Below, piece by piece: positions 56,976 to 64,000 of a stretch of 64,000 nt of DNA. Below the pieces are notes generated by a model that searched no databases, was not told the origin of the DNA, and saw only the letters and a list, made by a program, of their open reading frames with translations. The stretch is from Datura wrightii (Eukaryota; Streptophyta; Magnoliopsida; Solanales; Solanaceae), in contig JASDFA010000001.1 in the NCBI GenBank assembly GCA_035772735.1, positions 86,391,501-86,455,500 of the forward strand. The letters are read 5' to 3'. Made by a program: the position numbers and the translations under genes. Each line of letters starts with the position of its first letter. Position 1 is the first letter of the stretch.

Positions 56976-58555
56976 TTTCGACGCTTAAAACCAAGAAACT
57001 ATGCACATTCCAGGTATGTTTATATAGGTATGATGTGTTTTGTATTTAATGTTGCAGTAAAATAGGTTCGGAAGTAAAATGGGCAAAGTAATGCTTAAAA
57101 TAACTAAACAGGTGACTGCCAGGAACTTAACGAGTCATTGGCATTTAGCACGATTCATCACCGAGAAGTTGTGGGCAAAGATTGAGTATTGAAGAGGCAG
57201 AAACAGTGTACCTAACGGGCTGAGGGAATAACTCGTTACATCTGGTAACGAGTGGTAAAGCCAGTCATGAGGACTGGGAGAGGAATTCTTAAAGAATTAG
57301 CCATTGAAGTTGACGGACGACATAATGAGTCGTTAGTTGACTAAACGACTCATTGGTAGGTCACTAGAACCAACCATAGGATGCACTGGAAATTTGAAGA
57401 AGTTAGACCACGAGGGGCCTAACGACTCGTGCCTAGGCACAACGAGTCGTTAGGTAACCCATTACCACAACTGGGATTGATGCTGAGGACGACTGATTTT
57501 AGCAAGGAATGACTCGTCAAAGGTCCTAACGAATTGTTACCTAGACCGTGACCACTGACGACCTGATTTCCAGTTTTAATTAGGAAAAGGTTTTCTTGGA
57601 ACTACAAATACATTGTTTAGGTTTATTTTCGAGAGACAGTTCATTATTACTATTTTTCACATAGGATTTTGGTGTTGTACGACTATTCTTGATTTAAGAA
57701 ATGAAATTTGCAATTTTGTTCTTGAATTTAAGGATCAAAAGCAACATTGGAATTTAGTTATCAATTTTTGGAGTTTTATTCAATCACGTGGTTTTATTAT
57801 GCAAATTTCTCTAAGTTGCAATTATGATTTATTTTATATTTTGTGATTGTGATATTACAAGCACGACTAGCTAAACCCATAACTAGGGTTGTGGGAACCA
57901 TGATGAATTAACACACATAGGTTAAACGCTTAGTGATTCTTGAACGGGGTTTAATGCATGTATTGTTTTTCCCTTCGTTTTAATTGATTCTTGACGGTTG
58001 CAAACATTAGGACTTGCCTTATTCTTACTTACCGGATCAAGGCGGTAGTGAATAGGAAAAAGGGATTTACAATGGATATTTGAGGCTATCAACCCTCATC
58101 TAATAGCTTGAACTTGTCCGGGGATAACTAATCCGATATTAAGGGTAAGGGTTAATTAAGCATACACCCATAGACGAACCAAGTTGCGTGGTGAAAATCA
58201 TCTAGATAGGGGACCAACCATTTAGGTGAACCTACCTTACCAATATTACATGTTAAACACCGGATATATCACTAGTGTAAAGCCTTGTGGTTATGAAATC
58301 TTGGGGAGCACAATTATAGCCAACTCGTTAATTGAATACGAACCAATATTGATCTAAGCATTCAGTAGTTTCACTTTTTTTTATTAGTCTATCTCACTCC
58401 CCCTTAGGAAATAAGTAATTCAATAGTAACAGTCATTCACATTAACTCAAGTTCTTCCATATTCCCTGTGGGATTGACCCCAACCTCTAGTTGGGTTCTA
58501 TATTTGATATCGATTGCTTATATCTCAATTGCGAGGTGTAATTTGGGTGACATCA
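56957..58555 (+). mobile_element. Athila-type element C, 5' LTR
   Basis: About 1.6 kb, starting TGCTGTGATTTTACAGCAC (a terminal hairpin) and ending ...GGGTGACATCA. Its end half is the inverse of LTR B ('ccccaacctctagttgggttct' against 42350-42378). Word cluster 57120-57560, then a TATA-like TACAAATA at 57603-57610. The left flank TGATG (56952-56956) is the probable target duplication; the partner is beyond the window. Confidence 0.8.
57120..57560 (+). repeat. ACGAGTCATT-type word cluster in U3 of LTR C
   Basis: 'acgagtcattgg', 'aacgagtggt', 'aatgagtcgtta', 'aacgactcgtgcc' and 'cacaacgagtcgttag' recur about 15 times, 160-600 bp from the LTR start, ending about 40 bp before the TATA-like box. 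Confidence 0.75.
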
Positions 58556-58561
58556 ATTTTT

Positions 58562-58579
58562 TGGCGCCGTTGTCGGGGA
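58562..58579 (+). promoter_or_regulatory. Primer-binding site of element C
   Basis: TGGCGCCGTTGTCGGGGA, the tRNA-Asp type used by Athila elements with one change (GTC for GCC). It lies six bases after the proposed LTR end. Confidence 0.9.
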
Positions 58580-58755
58580 GTACAACTAAGACTTTTGTTA
58601 ATTGTGTTTGCTTTAGATTGATTCTTATTTCCTTTTGTTGTTTTGGTTTTGCTTAATAGGTCCTAGGTTCGTGCTTGCCCGATACTAGAAGCCAAGGAAA
58701 ATTCCTGGTTCCAATTGATCACGAACTTGAGCAGACCTTATGAAACTTGAGAAGA

Positions 58756-60220
58756 ATGGCCAACATCCAAGAGCAGGAAACTGTGGACCAATCTATTGAG
58801 AGAATGTTGGCTGAAGAGCAAGCTCGGGCTAGAAATCGAGAGTTATTTAGGATTGCTGAAGAGAAATGTCTAGCTGCAGAAGTAGAGCGAGCTAGATGAT
58901 ACAGAGGTCCATAACACTAGAGACACCGATATTTTGATGAGGAAGATGAAGCTGATATAGATGAAGCCGGTGCCATTGGAGCTATAGTCCCTCCTTCTTT
59001 GCCTGCTGGGGCAAAGTTTGATATTACCAGTGCAATGATCCAACTGCTCAACATGAAAGGAATATTTGCGGGTCATGCATCTGATGATGCCCACGCTCAC
59101 TTGATGAATTTCGTTGGTATATGTAAGGCATACAAGCAATCGGGAGTGAGCCAAGATGTAATCAGACTGAGGTTATTTCCCTTCTCATTAGGGAGTGAGG
59201 CAATGATGTGGTTGGTTGAGCTGCCAAATGATTCTATCACTACTTAGGGGACCTTAAGAGAGCTTTTCTTGAAAGATTCTTCGCACCATCCAAAGTGTTG
59301 CAGTTGAAAGATGAAATTTATAACATCAAACAATTGAATTCAGAGGCACTTCATGAGACATGGCTGCATTTCAATAAGAAGCTCAAAGGGGTGCCAAATC
59401 ACAGGATTCCAGATGATACATTGTTGGAGATCTTCTATAGGTCTCTGAATTCTGACACTAAGGCAGTGGCTGATACCGTCTCCGGAGGAACCTATATGAG
59501 CCACACCCATGCATAAGCTGCTGAATTACTTGACAGGATCACCAAAACCAACTGCGCATGGCATACTAGAGAGGCGGAGATTCCGGCTAGTTCTTATGCG
59601 GTTGGTATGTCTGCAGAATAGAGAAGAAGAGATGAAGAGCATGATCAAGATGTTGTAGAAATAAAGACAACAATGGAGTTGCTTGCCAAGAATCTGATGG
59701 GAGTCGGAGCAGAGAAGTTAATGCTGTTGGTTCTCAGGGCAAGGTTCCAAGAAATGATGGATGTGAATCTGAGTCTGAGGAAGAAGCTAATTATTTAAAT
59801 GATCAAAGTGCGGGTTTCCGAACCAAAACCTAAGGGTCTAATCAATACTCTTGGCGTCAAGGTCAAGGGAACCAAGGTCAGAACTTTTATAAGGATAACA
59901 ATTACAACTGAGGCCAGTATAGAGACAATGGAGACTGGAAGAAGTGCGATGAGTACAAGAATGATAGAAGCGGGTTGTATGTTCCTTCAAGAAACCATGA
60001 GCCAGAGTCCAGTGGTTCAAGGGTTGAAGACATGTTATCCAAGGTACTTAAGCAGATGGAGACAACAGACAACCGCTTTAAGGAGCTCTCCGCTGATATC
60101 TATGGTTTGAACCAAAAGGTGGAGTCACATGCCATGGCCATTAAGCAGATTGAGTAGCAGATAAGTCAGATGTCTGTTGCAATGAATCAGAGGTAGAAAG
60201 GCACACTTCCCAGTAACATA
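58756..60220 (+). pseudogene. Athila-type gag, element C
   Basis: ATG at 58756 (MANIQEQETVDQ) opens a frame with a charged head. After stops near 58898 it continues with SLPAGAKFDITSAMIQLLNMKGIFAG (58999-59247), PFSLGSEAMMWLVELP, and in another frame 59295-59516 LKDEIYNIKQLNSEALHETWLHFNKKL...FYRSLNSDTKAV. A C-terminal heptad-like stretch (VEDMLSKVLKQMETTDNRFKELSADIYGLNQK, 59975-60157) is probably a coiled coil. Stops include TAG at 60155-60157. Same domain order as element A. Confidence 0.8.
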
Positions 60221-60712
60221 GTGCAAAATCCAAAGAATGACAGTCATTGCATGGCAGTCACTACTAGGAGCGGGAAGGCGACAATTGACAGGTCGGTTGT
60301 AATAAAGGAGTCAAAAAAGCCCATTTCGGTGAATGATGACAGTGTAGCTAATTTCAAAAACCCAACTTTGGTTGGAGATTCAGATGTGAAGACTGCTCCC
60401 AGTAATGCAAGGGAGCAAGCAGCTACCCATGAGAAGGAGAAGGAGGCACAACAAAAGTTTACACTGATCCCTAGACCTCCTCCTCCTTATCCACAGTGTT
60501 TGAAGAAGAAGGCCGAAGATGGGAAGTATCAAAAATTCATTTCTATGCTTAAGAAATTGTCGGTGAACATCCTATTAATTGAGGGACTAGAGAAGATGCC
60601 TGAATATGCTAAATTTATGAAGGACCTCATCACCAAAAAAAGGACTGTAAGTTTTAAACCTGCCGACAATTTGCACCACTGTGGTGCCACAACTATACGG
60701 GTCCTAGCTTAG
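60221..60712 (+). pseudogene. Athila-type gag - protease linker, element C
   Basis: 163 codons: NPKNDSHCMAVTTRSGKATIDR, an acidic-basic middle, then FTLIPRPPPPYPQCLKKKAEDGKYQKFISMLKKLSVNI and MPEYAKFMKDLITKKRTVSF, typical of the Athila gag-pol linker before the protease. Confidence 0.85.
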
Positions 60713-60718
60713 AAGAAG

Positions 60719-61186
60719 GAAGACCCAGGTGCTTTTGCTATACCTTGCACCATTGGGTATCTCGAGTTTGCAAGGGCACTTTGTAATCTGGGAGCTAGCA
60801 TAAATTTGATGCCACTAGACGTGTTCAAAAAGTAGGGTTTGGGAGCCCCCACACCGACTACTATGCGGCTACTGATCGCTGATAGAACTGTTAAAAAGCC
60901 GGTGGGGGTCCTATTTGATGTACTTGTTAAAGTGGACAAATTTATATTCCCAGAAGACTTCGTGATTCTGGACTGCGAAGTGGATTCTGAGGTCCCCATC
61001 ATTTTGGTACGACCATTCCTTGCAACTGGTAGGGACCTAGTAGATGTGGAGGCAGGCCAGTTAAAATTCAGGTTAAACAAAGAAGAGGTCACCTTCAACA
61101 TTTGCCAGACCATGAAGCAACCAAGGGAATTTAGCATGGTCTCAGCACTGGAGGACGGATATGAATTACTTGACGAACCTAAGTAA
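60719..61186 (+). pseudogene. Athila-type protease region with mutated catalytic Asp, element C
   Basis: Reads IPCTIGYLEFARALCNLGASINLMPLDVFKK, a stop near 60834, then GAPTPTTMRLLIADRTVKKP, DVLVKVDKFIFPEDFVILDCE and VPIILVRPFLATGRDLVDVEAG (115 codons open from 60839). The active site is NLGAS; Asp would be expected where Asn is, so this copy should be inactive. It ends at LDEPK-stop near 61187. No reverse transcriptase follows. Confidence 0.85.
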
Positions 61187-61209
61187 TCAAGAGAATTGCA
61201 TCATGTTGT

Positions 61210-61329
61210 GATGTTAAATCAGGCGCTGCATGGGAGGCAACCCATGGAGGTGTTTTGGTGAAGTCTGAGTAGACAAAACACCCACGTTGTGCCGTGACGT
61301 TAAATCAAGTGCTTCTTCGGAGGCAACCC
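61210..61329 (+). repeat. Duplicated post-pol motif of element C
   Basis: Two copies, 61210-61243 and 61296-61329, share 'gayGTTAAATCA', a GCGCT/GTGCT word and 'GGAGGCAACCC'. Element A carries the relative at 16745-16774. Such a motif is known to me from the region after pol in plant Athila elements, so its place right after protease marks a deletion of the polymerase region. Confidence 0.65.
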
Positions 61330-61444
61330 AAGTTGTTAATGTAAGAAAAATATAGTGTTTATGTTTGTTAATTGGTGATGGTGATTAAGATGGATAATTT
61401 GAAGTTGGAAGCAAAATCTGGAGTTTCAGTTCTGATGCAAAATA

Positions 61445-61760
61445 TCACAAAATGAGTCATCATTTGACCTGACGACTCGTTCAATCCAATCATAGAGAAA
61501 ATCGCAGAAAACTAGAGAGCAATGGTTGACTTAACGACTCATCTCCAATGGAAACGAATAGTGAGGTCCTCCATCATGTACACTGGATCTAAGGCAGAAT
61601 TTAATTTAAAAAGCTGATAGTGACTCACTCGATGAATCATTGGGAAACCAAATGAGTCTTCAAGTGACCCGTCATGCAGCTACAATAATTCAAGGACCAC
61701 AACTTGTTGGGTGACACCACGATTCGTTGCTTGACTCATTAGATCCCAGGTAAGTTTGTT
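61445..61760 (+). repeat. Internal word cluster 1 of element C
   Basis: 'gagtcatcatttgacctgacgactcgtt', 'acgactcatc', 'gatgaatcattgg' and 'acgattcgttg' style words, as in LTR C. Confidence 0.6.
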
Positions 61761-62394
61761 AAACTCAAGTCAATGCACGAAGGGTCAAAATGTCTCAACA
61801 TGTAACGACCTGTTTGGTGGGTCGTCATGCATTTTTTAAAGAACTGACATTCGACCCGACTCACGCAAATAGTTAAGGAAATTTATTTCAATCAAATAAA
61901 ACCCATCCTTCTTGCCCCCTTATTGTTCACCTAAGCTTAAACCCACGATCAATAACTTCAAACTTCTTTCTTCTTCTCCTTCTCTTCTCATCACAACCTT
62001 GCATTCAATGAGAACCATTTGATCAAGAATTCATCTTTCAACCTCATCCAAAAACCCTTGAATTGCACTTCAAACATTCGCACACACATACGATCGCACT
62101 CCCATCTCCGAACAAGCATGTTGTGAGTAAATTTTCCCACTAAATTATGAATGTCTTTGCATTTAAATAAGAATTTTGTTGACCCATGTTTTGAAAGAAA
62201 TCGAAGTTATTTCAAGTAATGTTGTGCTTATTTCGATCCTTGCCTCATGATGATAATGAACCCTAGGAAGATTAAACAAATAAATTGCAATTGATTTTAC
62301 ATGGGTTGGTTTGAGAAATTTAAGTTCTGTGTTTGTGGAGTTGAAAAATAGGAAGTGGACGAAGATTAATGTGTAGGTAAACACAAATTATTGT

Positions 62395-62640
62395 GTACGA
62401 GCTACATCACGAGTCGTTAGATCACTAATGACTCATTGTGTAGCTCGTCCTGAGTGGAAAACTAAATCAAGAAGACAATGTACCTAACGACTGACCTAAC
62501 GACTCATTGCCTTTGGTAACGACTCGTTGGGACCAATCGTCAAGTACACTGGCCCAACATGAAGAAAGGATGGTTTGAGACAACGAGGGACGTCACGAGT
62601 TGTTTCCAGTGGCAATAAATCATTTAGTCACTCATCAGGT
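62395..62640 (+). repeat. Internal word cluster 2 of element C
   Basis: 'cacgagtcgttagatcactaatgactcattg', 'aacgactcattgcc' and 'aacgactcgttgg' within 250 bp directly before the ORF at 62713. Confidence 0.65.
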
Positions 62641-62712
62641 CCACTGCGCAGTAGTTTAATAGTGTTTTCCTTTCATCTCATCTGGTATACTAACAATGTT
62701 TCCACAAGTACA

Positions 62713-64000
62713 ATGGCTCCAAAGAGTACACCAAGGAAAGGACAGGAAAAGAAACAAGTACTTGAGCGCAGTCAACCTTCATATCTAGACTCCGTGATGT
62801 GCCATCCTCCTCCGAAGAGTTAAGTACCTCGGAGGAGGAATATGAAGTGTCAGAGGAACAATTGGTGAGGAGATCGACTAGGGCTAGGGCCCAACAAACT
62901 TCAAATCTGATAGCCTTGGTCGATGCTCCTACTCCACTGGTGAGGGATCCTCCCAGCCGCACTGATGAGAATGCTAGGGCTATTGCTGCACTTGCTCCCA
63001 AGGGCCTTACAGCTGGGCACAATGCAGAAATAGCTGAAGAGTCACATGCTTAGAGAGGAAACTCCGATGATGAATTAACTGAGACCTCGAACACATCAAA
63101 TGATCAACCAAGGAACATGCGGAGATGGTGTGTTCATGGTATGAGGGCCATATATAACTGAGATATTTCTCCTAATGAAAAAGGAAATTCAAAGAGGAGC
63201 ATATACGAGGAGCCGAGGCTAGTCACAAAGGGGCTGAAAGACCTTCCAAAGCTACAAGCTGTATTTGACAAATACAGGTTTGGGTGGTTGACCGAGCCAT
63301 CAGGAAGCTACAGCCTATGCTTAGTCAAAGAGTTATATGCAGCCTATGCAGCCACACTACAACGTTTGGCATTAGGGGGCCAAGACTAGAAAAAGAGGCC
63401 TGCCCTGACACAGGTGTTGGTGCGAGAGACTCCCGTAGATATATTTGAGGAGACCATCTCCAGGATTCTATATGGACCAGATTATCATGCTCCGATGAAC
63501 ACGGATGAGTTCGACCATAGGGTGTTCGAGTTAAAGAAAATCAAGACCAAAAAGTTGAATAGTCAGGAGCACATCAGACAATATACTTGGCTGTCTCGGA
63601 TCATTGCTACCAGAGATCCGGTGGTCGAATGGTTGCACGACATAGAGTCTCAGATCAAGAAGGCCACACTCAATTTCCAAGCCAAATTTTGGTGGTCACT
63701 GGTGCGATTTAGGCTGGTACCAACCAACAATGATAACATCCTCTCACCTGACAGAGAAGTATTGTTTGCAAGCATTACAGAGGGATATGCCATCAATTTC
63801 CGTGGTATATAGCTGAAGAGATTAGGGTGTGGGACATCAATGACGGTACTACAATTCCCTTCCCCTTTCTAATTGATAGACTTTTTCAGGAGTCAAGGGT
63901 GCCGGAGTTTCCATCAGTTGATCAAAGGATCATGGTCCAAAAGATAACAGATATCGGGTTGATTCGAGATGACACAAACCCGGTCTCAAGAGCAAGGAAT
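62713..64000 (+). pseudogene. ORF resembling the plant 'putative transposon protein' domain, element C
   Basis: Starts MAPKSTPRKGQEKK at 62713. One frameshift near 62810 leads into an acidic/RRSTRARAQQ stretch (62799-63053), stops follow, and the best part is 63414-63812: VLVRETPVDIFEETISRILYGPDY, WLSRIIATRDPVVEW, FQAKFWWSLVRFRLVPTNNDN, LFASITEGYAINF. After a frameshift near 63808 it reads EEIRVWDINDGTTIPFPFLIDRLFQESRVPEFP to the window edge. The layout (an IxRILYGPxY, a WWSxVxxRLxPTxND and a LIxRLxxxxGVP-like block) resembles the plant domain often called putative plant transposon protein; the name is from memory and its function is unknown. It takes the place where Athila has env-like genes. 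Confidence 0.7.

Larger units (their letters stand above)
61330..62712 (+). other. Non-coding stretch of element C with two word clusters
   Basis: No ORF. Word clusters at 61445-61760 and 62395-62640 use the same words as LTR C ('gactcgtt', 'acgagtcgtt', 'aacgactcattg'). Between them, 61900-62130 is C-rich with 'cttctttcttcttctcc'. An intron or leader for the downstream ORF is possible, not shown. Confidence 0.6.

Noticed and set aside
58468..58656. Short ORF across the primer-binding site of element C
   Set aside because: Lies in the LTR end and leader; no similarity to a known protein.

Overview
This window looks like a retrotransposon graveyard from a large plant nuclear genome. I see no host protein-coding gene, tRNA, rRNA or CRISPR array. 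The mix of elements (Tekay/Del-type chromoviruses with about 2.6 kb LTRs, Athila-type elements with a tRNA-Asp primer site, a Sirevirus-like Ty1/copia) and the wording of their proteins fit Solanaceae, perhaps a pepper-like genome. The species is an inference.

Left part (1-12,303): a truncated chromovirus LTR (1-1763) sits in another chromovirus LTR (1764-2162 and 4852-5907). That LTR is also split by a solo LTR (2168-4846) with a 5-bp target duplication. From 5908 to 12,303 the DNA is AT-rich and intergenic. It holds a 780-bp hAT-like element, two smaller inverted-repeat elements, a (TA)n tract and a short tandem repeat.

Centre (12,304-46,341): one very old Ty1/copia element whose 202- and 204-bp LTRs are 34 kb apart but flanked by the same target duplication, GAATA. 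It is stretched by nested insertions. A minus-strand Athila-type element (12,876 to 40,255) holds a plus-strand chromovirus (18,842 to 39,245). The 5' LTR of that chromovirus holds a full-length, fairly young minus-strand chromovirus (19,396-29,906, duplication CGTTA) and a truncated minus-strand LTR (31,161 to about 33,355). A second Athila-type insertion, now a solo LTR (42,291-43,844, duplication AGTTT), splits the copia integrase.

Right part (46,342-64,000): AT-rich spacer, then the 3' half of a minus-strand Sirevirus-like copia (about 47,780-51,506). It is broken by a minus-strand chromovirus (51,507-56,956), which is itself broken by a plus-strand Athila-type element running off the window (56,957-64,000). 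The last has a gag-protease region, no reverse transcriptase or integrase, and an extra ORF resembling the plant 'putative transposon protein' domain.

Every coding region is broken. Many stops are TAG or TGA where CAG or CGA is the likely ancestor, as expected of deaminated methyl-cytosine. The least expected observations are: (1) GC-rich, palindromic, family-specific word clusters at the same place in the U3 of unrelated LTR families, in several just upstream of a TATA box; (2) a chain of short hairpins conserved among diverged chromovirus LTRs, with one paired base change; (3) terminal hairpins at the start of all three Athila-type LTRs; (4) two Athila-type families that share the same loss of the polymerase region.
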